Shown one piece after another: positions 9,549 through 17,967 of a DNA stretch of 57,326 nt (positions within the stretch are counted from its first letter, which is position 1; the number at the start of each line of letters is the position of its first letter). Made by a program: the position numbers and the translations under genes. This stretch comes from CPC320 sp002684375 (lineage in GTDB: Bacteria; Pseudomonadota; Alphaproteobacteria; Rhodobacterales; Rhodobacteraceae). The notes under the pieces are model-generated. The model did no database searches, was not told where the DNA came from, and saw nothing but the letters and a program-made list of their open reading frames with translations. The stretch spans positions 1-57,326 of the forward strand of contig CBFIHZ010000026.1 of assembly GCA_965662545.1 (NCBI GenBank), in the 5' to 3' direction.

Positions 9549-9848
9549 TCACTCTTCCGTCATGCGTGGCCTGCCATAACGGCCCGGGCTGAGACGTGAG
9601 CGTTGTTTGATATGTGCCAGAGTGACCAGATCAGGCCGCCGTCTGCGACTGGCAGGCCGGCTGGGGAAAGCAGGTAGACCACGTGCGCTGACGCAAACAA
9701 CATCGTATAATCGGTTGGCTTGAAAGCTGGCTCTGTGTTCTTCGACAAATCCAAATTTCATCGCCTTAGGCCCGCAAAGAACTGGGGGCCATTTTTTAAA
9801 TTTTTCTTTCTTCCCTGAGAAGCCGAACTTCACGTCGAAGTAGATCAT
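9549..9848 (-). pseudogene. IS3 OrfB fragment (N-terminal part)
   Basis: This frame encodes the OrfB N-terminus (FGFVEEH, then ARGLPAFPSRPASRR and RYGRPRMTEE), clearly related to OrfB of the intact element but with many substitutions. It ends where the reading frame shifts, and the following frame (9552-9280) continues with IGLDVGHRRVGRLMRQNGISVVRTR. The number of differences shows an old insertion rather than a recent duplicate of the complete copy. Confidence 0.8.
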
Positions 9849-10032
9849 TCTCTTTGGCGAGGTCTAAATCCTTTTTCGAAACCAAGTCAGTATCTCGATG
9901 CGCCGTGATCCATTTGTTTAGTGTCGACATGCCGATACCCAGATCATCAGCCACCTGTTTCCGCGTCAACCCACTGGTTAACCCGATGCGTACCGCATCT
10001 TGGCGGAATTCTTCCGTCTGTTTCAGTCCCAT
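9796..10032 (-). pseudogene. IS3 OrfA, C-terminally shortened
   Basis: A 78-residue OrfA copy (MGLKQTEEFRQDAVRIGLTS, then QVADDLGIGMSTLNKWI). It is very close to OrfA of the intact element but ends at LLREERKI, losing the last coiled-coil residues and the orfB overlap. The helix-turn-helix is intact, so it could still bind IS ends if expressed. Confidence 0.75.
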
Positions 10033-10095
10033 AGTTAGTCTGCTTTGTTACAGTAAAAGCTATCAAAGGAGCGGCATCAAATCGCGACAGGTCCA

Positions 10096-10453
10096 CATCT
10101 TGTGTCAGACATGACATCGATCTCTACCTCAATTCTGCCAGCAACGCTTAAGCCTCGACCTTCATGATGTTTGAGATAGCGAGAACAATCGCCGCAAAAT
10201 ACGGTTCGATTTCCCCGCTTGTTTTGTTGACGCTGGCTTAGTGTGATTGGAAAGTTCTCAATATTATCAGTCACAACGATACCTCTCGATTAATGGGTCT
10301 GTATTCACAATGTAATCGGGCAATTTATACATTAAAGAATAGCTATTTTAGAGCGGAGATTACCATCATGCGTAAGCTCGGCAACATCCTACGCCCAAAC
10401 AGATGTGATGGCTCTTGAATGCTGAATTGCAGTTAAAAAGTAATCTTAACCGG
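10096..10453. other. Intergenic gap beside the degraded IS
   Basis: About 360 bases. A minus-strand frame (10274 down into the IS end at 10077) would encode a short cysteine-containing peptide (RTVFCGDCSRYL), but its end is made of IS sequence and no family is recognised. It may be the start of a gene cut by the IS. Confidence 0.4.
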
Positions 10454-10620
10454 TCAACTCAGCTTTGAGAGTTCGGAACGCGAACGCTGCAGCCAATGAG
10501 CAAACCCCGTGACCTGCCGCGCCGGATCTGTCCACCCGGTGGGCCATCCCATCATCCGATCGGTGAAGGCAGGGTTTAAGTCGAGGGTGCCGTATGAGTG
10601 TTTTTCGCCATTGAAAAATG
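10454..10620 (-). pseudogene. C-terminal remnant of a phage-type gene
   Basis: Read on the minus strand, the frame ending at the TGA at 10456-10454 gives LDLNPAFTDRMMGWPTGWTD and then GFAHWLQRSRSELS. The pattern LNP.F...MMGWP.GWT followed by W....R.ELS is the common C-terminus of a group of phage-encoded proteins annotated as DNA methyltransferase-associated or hypothetical. Nothing upstream continues it, so only the last about 55 codons remain. This suggests an old prophage fragment. The family is recalled rather than searched. Confidence 0.4.
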
Positions 10621-10839
10621 TAGACTTTTGAAATCACTTTCTACACGAGTGTCTGAAAAAATGACAAAATTGGTCTACGGGCAATTTTTAATTGCAGTCC
10701 AGATTTATAAGCTGACTTCACAAGCGTTGCACCTCGGCACTCCGCTAAAACTTGAACTGGATTCAATTAATTGCGGCTTTTACTTGCTGCAAAACTTGAA
10801 TGTCGCTAGAGTTAATTGGCATGCAATAGGGGACATATC

Positions 10840-11850
10840 ATGTTAAAAAAATTACGTTTTTCTCTTTTGACGGCGCTCGGCGTTTGCATATCAATTGGGG
10901 CCGTAAATGCAGCGGAGTGGAAATTCAACAATGGGTTGCCAGAAGGCCGGGGTGAATCCAAACAACTGGAAACATTTGCAGCAGACGTGGCCGAGCTGTC
11001 GGGCAACAGTCTGACAATCAACGTCTTTCACGGCGGTTCGTTGAACCTTAAGGATAATGATGTTGCGCGTTGGTTGCCGCGCGGGGCTGTTGAGATGGGG
11101 CTTGTTTGGGCAAATTACTTGGGCCGCGATGTGCCTGCACTGAATGCGGTGATGGTTCAGGGCTCAGTGGGCAGCCCGGAAGAATTGATCATGGCACTGC
11201 CTGAGATTCAAGAAATTTACAGCGAAGTGCTGGCCGAGTGGGACATTGTGCCGACAGGCTTCATGGCGCTGCCACTGCTCAAAGCGTCAATTTTTTGTCG
11301 CGAGCAACCTGTGCGTACCTTGGAGGAGCTCAGAACCCGAAAGCTTCGGGTTTGGAGCAACGATCAGGTCGAAACATTTACCAAGCTAGGCGTGTCCGCG
11401 CAAATCGTCGGACAGAACGAACTCTATATCGCGCTGCAAACGGGCGTTGTGGATTGTGCTGTGTACCCGGCGCTGTTTGCACATACCATTTCGCTGCAGG
11501 AAGTCACTAAATATGCGTCTTATCTCTATCCAGTCGCGGGCGTCCCCTATGTGCTTGGCGCGTCTCAAGACGCGTGGGATGGTCTGACCGATGCCGAGCG
11601 TACGGCTGTCACTACCGCGGCTGGCCGGGTCTGGGAACGAACCAACGAATACTCAAAGGCAGAGGAGAACGAGCAGACCGCTCGGGCTAAGCTGACTGAG
11701 CAAGGGATTGAGTTTTTGGATGACTTTTCCGATGAGGACCGCAGTGCATTCTTGGATGCAGCATCCGGCACATGGCAAGACATGGCTCAAGAGGCAGGGG
11801 GCAAAGCGCCTGAGTATCGTCAACGAATTCTTGAAGTCCTTGGACGCTGA
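10840..11850 (+). CDS. TRAP transporter solute-binding protein (DctP family)
   Basis: A 336-residue periplasmic binding protein. The ATG at 10840 is preferred over the upstream Met at 10816 because it has a GGGGA site and opens a Sec signal peptide (MLKKLRFSLLTALGVCISIG, cleaved after VNA). The DctP fold is shown by FNNGLPEGRGESKQLETFA, LRTRKLRVWSNDQVETF (the region holding the ligand-binding arginine) and LQTGVVDCAVYPALFA. It captures a solute, usually an organic or amino acid, and delivers it to the DctQM membrane pair that follows directly (3 and then -4 bases spacing). The substrate is unknown. Confidence 0.9.
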   Translation: MLKKLRFSLLTALGVCISIGAVNAAEWKFNNGLPEGRGESKQLETFAADVAELSGNSLTINVFHGGSLNLKDNDVARWLPRGAVEMGLVWANYLGRDVPALNAVMVQGSVGSPEELIMALPEIQEIYSEVLAEWDIVPTGFMALPLLKASIFCREQPVRTLEELRTRKLRVWSNDQVETFTKLGVSAQIVGQNELYIALQTGVVDCAVYPALFAHTISLQEVTKYASYLYPVAGVPYVLGASQDAWDGLTDAERTAVTTAAGRVWERTNEYSKAEENEQTARAKLTEQGIEFLDDFSDEDRSAFLDAASGTWQDMAQEAGGKAPEYRQRILEVLGR

Positions 11851-11852
11851 GC

Positions 11853-12377
11853 TTGAATGACCAACCGATTGATGACTGGCATTCTACTGCTCTGAAGCGG
11901 TGCGAAAAGTGGCTGACGTCGCTTTTCGTGGCCTTAGCCGTTTTGGCAGCGATTGCTGGTGCCATGATTGTTGGATTGATTGGTATCAGTGTGGCGATGC
12001 GTTATCTCGCGTATGCGCCTTTTCGTTTTACGGAAGAACTTGTAGGGCTTTTGATGACCGGGGCATTTTTTCTAGCGCTGCCACTGGTCACGCTAAGAGG
12101 AGAACATGTGCGGGTCCTTATCTTAGTATCAAACTTGCCGGGTCACGTCACCCGGCGGGTCGGCGTATTTGCAGGTCTTTTGGGCTTGGCTTTTTGCCTT
12201 TGGTTTTTTGCCTTGTGTTTGCCCTGGTTGGAATTTGCGTTTGACCGGACAATCAAAACCGAGGTTGGGCGCCTGCTCATGTATCCGTGGATGGCCGTGC
12301 TTCCGTTATCGATGCTATTGACTGGAGTGGCATTTTTGATGCGCGGCCTCCTTGCCGGAAACAGGAAAGCCAGATGA
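11853..12377 (+). CDS. TRAP transporter small membrane subunit (DctQ family)
   Basis: A 174-residue protein with four predicted membrane helices, containing the family pattern RYLAYAPFRFTEELVGLLMTGAFFLALPLVTLRGEHVRV. It begins at a TTG at 11853, 2 bases after the DctP stop; no ATG in frame lies near. DctQ pairs with DctM to form the sodium-driven transporter. Its stop overlaps the start of dctM (ATGA), indicating translational coupling. Confidence 0.85.
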   Translation: MNDQPIDDWHSTALKRCEKWLTSLFVALAVLAAIAGAMIVGLIGISVAMRYLAYAPFRFTEELVGLLMTGAFFLALPLVTLRGEHVRVLILVSNLPGHVTRRVGVFAGLLGLAFCLWFFALCLPWLEFAFDRTIKTEVGRLLMYPWMAVLPLSMLLTGVAFLMRGLLAGNRKAR

Positions 12378-13669
12378 GCCTTTTTTGGGTTGTGCTTGTT
12401 GGTGGCTTGGCGGCGTTCGCGGGATCGGGGCTTGCGCTTGGGGCTGCCCTTGGTCTCACTGGGTTGCTTATTCTCCAGTTTCTGGCTGGCGGGGTGACTT
12501 TTGTTGCCGTTGACGCGGTCTGGAATGTTCTGAATTCCTTCACTTTAAGCGCAATCCCCTTATTTATTTTGTTGGGTGAGATCATGCTGCGCAGTGGTGT
12601 TAGCCAAAAGATCTACACCGCGCTTTCACCGGTCTTTCAAAGAGTTCCGGGTGGGCTTTTGCACACAAACATTGCCGTGTGCACATTGTTTGGGGCCGTC
12701 AGCGGGTCAAGCCTGTCTACTGCGGCAGCCGTTGGGTCAGTGGCTTATCCTGAAATGACAAAACTCGGATATGATCGGAAAATGGTAGTTGGCTCGCTTG
12801 CTGGGGGAGGCACGCTGGGGCTTTTGATCCCACCCAGCCTGTCTTTGTTGATCTATGGCGCTTTGACTGAAACGTCGATTGGAAGATTGTTCCTAGCGGG
12901 GCTCCTGCCGGGGTTGCTCTTCGCCGCAATGTTTATGGGGTATATTTACTTTCGCTGCCGGTATCGGCCCGGTCTGGTACGCGATGACAGCTCTAAGGTG
13001 GGCAGGGGAGCCATTTTATTGAATATTCTAAGCCTTTGGCCCTTTGTCCTTCTTATTCTGACAATTATGGGCAGCATCGCGTTTGGAATTGCAACCCCAA
13101 CTGAGGCTGCAGGAATTGGGGTGATTGCCACAATTTTTGTTGGCAAATTTTGGGGTGTACTGACTTTGAAGCAACTAGTTGAAAGCCTTTATGCAGCGAT
13201 CCTTCTTTACGCCTCTATTGCTTTTGTCGTCATCGGAGCCACGATCTTAGCGCAAGCAGTCAGTCTTCTGGGGGTTCCACAGGCAATTTTAGAAACAGTC
13301 CGCGCAGCCAATCTGGAGCCAGTAACTGTGCTGGCGGCGGTGGTGATAATATACTTGGTTCTGGGCTGTTTTTTTGACGGGCTGTCGCTCATGATTATGA
13401 CGCTGCCCATTGTTGTCCCGTTGATGGTAGGGCTTGGATATGATGCGATTTGGCTTGGCGTCATTATCACTGTCATGATCGAGATTGGGCAAGTCACACC
13501 GCCCGTGGGCCTGAACCTGTCAGTTCTGGTGTCTGTAACAAAAGAAAAAGTGTCTCTTGGCGAAGCCGCCATGGCAGCCATGCCCTACTGGTTGATCTTG
13601 CTGTCAGGGGTGGCCATTTTGACGGTAATGCCACAAATCGCGCTACTTCTGCCCTCAAAATTGATGTGA
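12374..13669 (+). CDS. TRAP transporter large membrane subunit (DctM family)
   Basis: A 431-residue protein with about twelve membrane helices. The ATG at 12374 overlaps the dctQ stop by 4 bases; the longer frame to 12287 lies inside dctQ and is rejected. Family signatures include FGAVSGSSLSTAAAVGSVAYPEM, GTLGLLIPPSLSLLIYG (the helical-hairpin ion/substrate site) and IATPTEAAGIGV. It moves the DctP-delivered solute using the sodium gradient. It ends 10 bases from the end of the convergent peptidase gene with no terminator visible between them. Confidence 0.9.
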   Translation: MSLFWVVLVGGLAAFAGSGLALGAALGLTGLLILQFLAGGVTFVAVDAVWNVLNSFTLSAIPLFILLGEIMLRSGVSQKIYTALSPVFQRVPGGLLHTNIAVCTLFGAVSGSSLSTAAAVGSVAYPEMTKLGYDRKMVVGSLAGGGTLGLLIPPSLSLLIYGALTETSIGRLFLAGLLPGLLFAAMFMGYIYFRCRYRPGLVRDDSSKVGRGAILLNILSLWPFVLLILTIMGSIAFGIATPTEAAGIGVIATIFVGKFWGVLTLKQLVESLYAAILLYASIAFVVIGATILAQAVSLLGVPQAILETVRAANLEPVTVLAAVVIIYLVLGCFFDGLSLMIMTLPIVVPLMVGLGYDAIWLGVIITVMIEIGQVTPPVGLNLSVLVSVTKEKVSLGEAAMAAMPYWLILLSGVAILTVMPQIALLLPSKLM

Positions 13670-13679
13670 CGACTTCAGG

Positions 13680-14921
13680 CTATATCGCCACCTCAACAAG
13701 ATCGAGCGGCAAGGCATTCATCATTTCGTGGCCCGTTTCTGTGATTAAGAGCTGATTTTCGATAATCATCCCCCCCAAACCATCAATGTACCACGGGCAC
13801 TCAAATGCCATCACCATGCCTGGTTCAAAAACTACTGTTGCGTCGGCAGCTATGAAAGGCCACTCTTCGCTGCCAAGGCCTGCACCCAGTCCGTGGCCAA
13901 AATGACCTCGTGTGTAACCGGGAAATCCAGCCTCTCGAATGGCGTTCTGCGTCGCGCGATGTACTTGGGCCAAGGCTATTCCCGGGCGCAGCAGGGCCGA
14001 TCCGGCAATGAACCCTTGTTTCAACGCCTCATGAAGGCGGATTTTTAATTTTTCAGGCGGTCCAAGTACATATGTTCGCCCGCTGTCAGATGTGTATCCA
14101 TCCACCAGACAGCCGACATCGACTTTGATCAAGTCACCCGGCTGAGCAGAGGCATTTGCGCCCCAAGGATCCGGTCCAACTGAAATATATTCCCACGACC
14201 CGGACAGCGCAGCTTGATCTGGATGGCGTTCTATTGCCGCTGACCAGACTGCGGCCAGTTGATCGCGGGTGACGTCCTGGGCAATTGCATCATGAACTGC
14301 TCTAATTCCAATTTCAGCGATTTTTACGGCCTGTCTTAGGCAGGCAATCTCAGACGCTGATTTAACCATCTTGAGCCTTGCCACGACCTTCGTTGCATCG
14401 ACCAAGTCTACATTGCCAAACGCCTCCTTCAGCTTCGGGAAGTCGAGCATGGAGATTGCCGATGCTTCAAAACCGATAGTCTTTTTGGACAAACCACGTT
14501 CGGAAAGCGCGTCTGCGAGATGCCGAAAGCAGATCTGCGGATCAAATGTTGTTGGGCGTTCAAACCCTTGAGAGCGGCCAGCGCCTTGCCAGGCCGACCG
14601 AATGAGGCTTTCTGGCGCCTGATCAGGGTCGAGATGATCAATATTGGTGGTCTCAACCCAAATCGGACTTTCTCGGACGTCTTTAATGTGACTGTTTTTG
14701 AGAAATTGCTTGGCAAAAAGATCGCTGACTATGGCTGTTTCTGGCATGTTGCTGTCCAAAGGGACCATGACGGCCACAGCACCTGCCTGGCGCCACATCG
14801 TCGCAACCCCTGGGGCGGTGCCAGTGGCGTACGAAAAACTCTCAGGTGAAAAAAGGATCAGTGCGTCGATCCCGGCTTGAGACATCAATCGTGAGGCGCG
14901 TTGGCGGTCGAGATGTGCCAT
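13680..14921 (-). CDS. M24-family metallopeptidase (Xaa-Pro peptidase/creatinase-like)
   Basis: A 413-residue two-domain protein. The N-terminal creatinase-type domain is residues about 1-150 and the pita-bread M24 domain about 170-400. All five metal ligands appear: Asp in IKVDVG, Asp in TSDSGRT, His in RGHFGHGLG, Glu in MAFECPWY and Glu in IIENQLL. Members cleave X-Pro dipeptides, creatine or sulfonium compounds (DddP is a roseobacter M24 relative that cleaves DMSP). The sequence alone does not choose among these. It is convergent with the TRAP operon, which may bring in its substrate or product. Confidence 0.85.
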   Translation of the reverse strand: MAHLDRQRASRLMSQAGIDALILFSPESFSYATGTAPGVATMWRQAGAVAVMVPLDSNMPETAIVSDLFAKQFLKNSHIKDVRESPIWVETTNIDHLDPDQAPESLIRSAWQGAGRSQGFERPTTFDPQICFRHLADALSERGLSKKTIGFEASAISMLDFPKLKEAFGNVDLVDATKVVARLKMVKSASEIACLRQAVKIAEIGIRAVHDAIAQDVTRDQLAAVWSAAIERHPDQAALSGSWEYISVGPDPWGANASAQPGDLIKVDVGCLVDGYTSDSGRTYVLGPPEKLKIRLHEALKQGFIAGSALLRPGIALAQVHRATQNAIREAGFPGYTRGHFGHGLGAGLGSEEWPFIAADATVVFEPGMVMAFECPWYIDGLGGMIIENQLLITETGHEMMNALPLDLVEVAI

Positions 14922-15234
14922 TGCAGTTTCATTCCAAAATTATTTAGCAGCCTTTAGGATGAGGAACTAAGCATCTGCTGATCTTTCGCGCAAGGATAAA
15001 TAAGGTGCGCGTGCAGGACCGGCTGTCCGCCAGTATTATCAATAATTAGATTTGGTGACCGGGCCGACGCGCGCTCTTATAGCTGAAAACATCCATAAAA
15101 CCCTCGATGTGATATCCTGAAGAATACAAAATTAACCACTGTGAGGGAGCCCTGGAGTGTTCAGAGGTCTTTGGAATTATTTTATAAGATCAAATTCTCA
15201 AATTTTTCGCATCACCGGTCGCATGCATATACTA
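14922..15234. other. Intergenic gap between peptidase and dehydratase genes
   Basis: About 310 bases containing the promoter region of the minus-strand peptidase gene (high-coordinate side of 14921) and the 3' end of the dehydratase operon. No gene, strong hairpin terminator or RNA was recognised. Confidence 0.4.
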
Positions 15235-15660
15235 TTAGTAGCGCTTTCTAAAAAGCCCTCGCTTGTGATAGAAATCAGCCGCTTCCTGTATAAACTCCGC
15301 CAGCAACACGGCTTCATAGCGTGACCTAATCCGCTGCGCCACGTCGAGCAGCTCTTTTTGTGACTGGGCGCGACCGGGGCGCAGCAGTTCATAGACTTCC
15401 ATAACTTCAGACTGGGGGATTTTGGTCATCTCGGAGGCGCGTTCTAGGTTCGAAGCCAGTGCTGCGCGGCCAACAGATCTTGCAATTTCCGCTTGTTGTA
15501 ACAAAGCTTGGGGCGTGATGCGAAAATCTTCTATCTCGACCTCGCCATCGATTACGGCCTCTAGCGTAAGGCTATCCAGCGGTTTTTTCCGGCGTCCCAG
15601 AACCTGCTCGGGACGTGTTTCCGCGATGGGATAGTCCTTTGCGCTCAACTTATCTTTCAT
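15235..15660 (-). CDS. pduE: B12-dependent diol/glycerol dehydratase small subunit (PduE-like)
   Basis: A 141-residue small subunit. The family pattern DYPIAETRPEQV, LTLEAVIDGEVEIEDFRITPQALLQQAEIA, then LRPGRAQSQKELL and AADFYHKRGLFRKR matches PduE/DhaC-type proteins. It packs against the large subunit and is needed for the active adenosylcobalamin holoenzyme. Unlike many Pdu-associated small subunits, it has only about 8 residues before the conserved core, so it has no N-terminal shell-targeting helix. Its ATG overlaps the stop of the fused large/medium subunit (ATGA), supporting a stoichiometric partner. It is the last gene of the deoR-dehydratase unit. Confidence 0.9.
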   Translation of the reverse strand: MKDKLSAKDYPIAETRPEQVLGRRKKPLDSLTLEAVIDGEVEIEDFRITPQALLQQAEIARSVGRAALASNLERASEMTKIPQSEVMEVYELLRPGRAQSQKELLDVAQRIRSRYEAVLLAEFIQEAADFYHKRGLFRKRY

Positions 15661-17933
15661 GCGCTCTGCTCCAAAAAAGTCAGTTTGAGGTTTTCAGGTG
15701 AGGCGTTATCTTCAATCATAGACGTTTCGATGGCATAGGTCAGGGCTACGCGCGCATGAAACCTTGCCCCTAAGGCTTCACCCTTGGTTGGTACGACAAT
15801 CGGATTTGGCAGAAGACGTTTGGCGTAGACCGTTGCGTTGAACCCCATCTGCTCGTAATGCTCTAGTGCTGTTACTGGCGCGTTGGAAAATAGTTCAAGA
15901 TTATTGTGTGGCAAACGATCTTTCTGATGAATGATTGCCGTCCCTTTAGATTGAATGCCAATGCCAATGCCCGATCCGGAAAGGCGCGCGGCACTTAGGC
16001 CAAGAAACGAGGTGTCCGCTGTATGCCAGAAGCGCACCACCCGCATCGCGCCGCCACCACGTTCGATTCCCGCCTTCAAGGCACGTAGAACCGCGCTGAG
16101 CCTGTGGCCCGCAAGCGTGCGAAAAATCTTTAATCCAAAACCAGGGCTCACGCCCACCACAATCTCATCGGTATCAGTGCCCGGATCGGCAAGCCCCATG
16201 ATTTGATACCGGATTGATTTTTTCTCTCCCATTTCACTGACGGCCTCGGCGCGCAGCACTTCTTCGCGGTCCAGAACATCACGGATATTGGCCAGTTCAT
16301 GCCGGCGTGCTTCGGTCAAACGGTGGCCGGTGCCGGGGCCAGTGTAGTCATTTGGATCGTTGATTGCGCTGATCACCTTGTTGTTGCGCACGACCGCTGA
16401 GGTTTGTAAATAATCTCCGGATACGCGCAGCTTGACCAGAAATAGCAGGTTCTCGGCTTCTTCGATAAAACCGCCACGGTGCAACGATTTGATAACATCC
16501 AATACCGTTACGTCGTTACCGCTGATCTTTTCGCTGATCAGCGCCACATCACGTGGGGTAAAGCTCTGTGTGTCGTTTGAGCCCGAGGCTACAGCAACCG
16601 AGCGTTTCATCATCTCAGTGGCCTCAGCCAGTCCTAAGTCTTTCAACACATGCGAAAGCGCATCAATGGCGCGACGGCGCAGGCTCAGGGCGCGGGCGTC
16701 CTCCACTGTGGTCAAACCGCCATCGGCCTCAAAATCCCTTTGCAGGACCAAAAACTCCTCTAGTTCTTCACCGTTGAACGAGGACGGATTGAACGAGTTG
16801 TCATATTTCAGAATACTGCCGAGGCCTGAACATATCAGATCAGACCCGCCAATCAGATAGGGCAGTATTTTGGCAGCCACACGCATGTCGGATTCCGAGT
16901 GGCGCGCGTCATTGCCCGAGGCACATTCCAGATCAAGCCATACGGCGATAAGGTTCTCTGCCATGATCTCACGCACGCCCCCTGGCATTGAAGAAGCCAA
17001 TGGAGCGCCGTCGATCCCACCGTTTTGTGTGCCTTGTGATCCCATCCCGCGTTGGAGGCACAAGCATCGTGCCTCAAGGTAAAGCAATGATTTTGCTTCG
17101 TGAAACCCCATAAGCAATTCAGCCGCTGCGCCCGAAGTGCAGCGCATCTTAATTCCACGCGAGGCATAAGCCGCAGCCAGCCAGGCTTTTGACCAAGGGG
17201 TATCGTCGCCGTCGATGAAAGCACTCTCTGTGCCATACACCGATATTGTTTCGGCGTAAGAGGTGAAGCCGGCCATGCCAATTTCGAGCTCTTCTGCCTC
17301 TTCGCTTGAGCATTGAAATAGTGTTCCGGCCCTGCCCACTGCAGACCCGACGCAGCAGGCCAGGGCATTCGACCAAGAATTGCGCGCGACTCGCATCGTT
17401 GTCTCGATTTCATCAAAGCCAAGGGCTACCGCAATGGCTGCATCAGCAGCCAGTTGCAGGGGATCATCCTTGGCATTTGTGACATGCGCTTGATTTCCGG
17501 GTGATTGGCGCGCGCGCATCTTAGAATAGGCAAATGCAATCTCCATCGCGTTCAATTGTGCTACAGTTTCGGCCAGTTTGGCCGGCGTTAATCCACGCGC
17601 CAGGCGTGTAAGCTCAGTGCGCGGAACGTTCATATCCACCAGCATTCGGGCCAATTGGCCCGAAGGAATCGCCATAGCTTCCTCTGCAATTTCCAGATCG
17701 ATGTGATAATTTGCGATAAAGGCGTCGATCATATCGAAATCTGCAGCAGCGACATTGTCCATCGCCGTGACCAGGCCACCCTTGAGGCTGAGCATCGGCT
17801 TGGGGTCCGCTGCGCCATGAAAAGCCGAGAACCCGTTTTCAGGGTCCTCCACGGCAAATTTGTCCAATCTTAAAGAACGAGCATCCCAATCATCGAAACG
17901 TTTCCAACGGTTTGCATCATAATTATCGCTCAT
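15657..17933 (-). CDS. B12-dependent diol dehydratase, fused large and medium subunits (PduC-PduD fusion)
   Basis: A protein of 758 residues from the ATG at 17933, which has an AGGAG site; the frame stays open to 17996. Residues about 40-560 are the PduC-type TIM barrel and about 578-730 the PduD-type cobalamin-contacting domain (RLSGSGIGIGIQSKGT). Numbering runs exactly 7 above the Klebsiella diol dehydratase as I recall it: Q148, H150, E177, E228, Q303, D342 and S369 match the catalytic or substrate ligands 141, 143, 170, 221, 296, 335 and 362. Pocket positions 301, 336 and 373 are D308, A343 and S380 instead of Ser, Gln and Met. The family converts 1,2-diols to aldehydes by a radical mechanism. 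The fusion removes the free medium-subunit N-terminus that normally carries the encapsulation helix. No reactivase gene is present in the window. Substrate uncertain. Confidence 0.9.
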   Translation of the reverse strand: MSDNYDANRWKRFDDWDARSLRLDKFAVEDPENGFSAFHGAADPKPMLSLKGGLVTAMDNVAAADFDMIDAFIANYHIDLEIAEEAMAIPSGQLARMLVDMNVPRTELTRLARGLTPAKLAETVAQLNAMEIAFAYSKMRARQSPGNQAHVTNAKDDPLQLAADAAIAVALGFDEIETTMRVARNSWSNALACCVGSAVGRAGTLFQCSSEEAEELEIGMAGFTSYAETISVYGTESAFIDGDDTPWSKAWLAAAYASRGIKMRCTSGAAAELLMGFHEAKSLLYLEARCLCLQRGMGSQGTQNGGIDGAPLASSMPGGVREIMAENLIAVWLDLECASGNDARHSESDMRVAAKILPYLIGGSDLICSGLGSILKYDNSFNPSSFNGEELEEFLVLQRDFEADGGLTTVEDARALSLRRRAIDALSHVLKDLGLAEATEMMKRSVAVASGSNDTQSFTPRDVALISEKISGNDVTVLDVIKSLHRGGFIEEAENLLFLVKLRVSGDYLQTSAVVRNNKVISAINDPNDYTGPGTGHRLTEARRHELANIRDVLDREEVLRAEAVSEMGEKKSIRYQIMGLADPGTDTDEIVVGVSPGFGLKIFRTLAGHRLSAVLRALKAGIERGGGAMRVVRFWHTADTSFLGLSAARLSGSGIGIGIQSKGTAIIHQKDRLPHNNLELFSNAPVTALEHYEQMGFNATVYAKRLLPNPIVVPTKGEALGARFHARVALTYAIETSMIEDNASPENLKLTFLEQSA

Positions 17934-17967
17934 GCGTACCGGCTCCTGTCTAGCGACTAAGGTATTT

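Larger units (their letters stand above)
9315..10095 (-). mobile_element. Degraded inverted copy of the IS3 element
   Basis: On the minus strand, starting from a terminal repeat ending at 10095 (TGGACCTGTCGCG reading inward), this copy carries orfA (10032 down to 9796), which breaks off early after LLREERKI, and an orfB split by a frameshift near 9550: pieces 9848-9549 and 9552-9315. Homology with the intact element at 2434-3664 stops abruptly after WLYLAVI in orfB, so the DDE core's last two acidic residues and the other terminal repeat are missing. It is inactive by itself. It lies in inverted orientation relative to the intact copy, bracketing about 5.6 kb. Confidence 0.85.

Noticed and set aside
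10077..10274. Minus-strand 65-codon frame ending at the IS terminus
   Set aside because: Its last codons come from the IS inverted repeat and no family or start signal supports it; mentioned only in the gap description.
16853..17422. Long open frame antisense/alternative-frame within the dehydratase gene
   Set aside because: It is on the same strand in another frame, lacks a ribosome-binding site and family resemblance, and the overlapping dehydratase is unmistakable.
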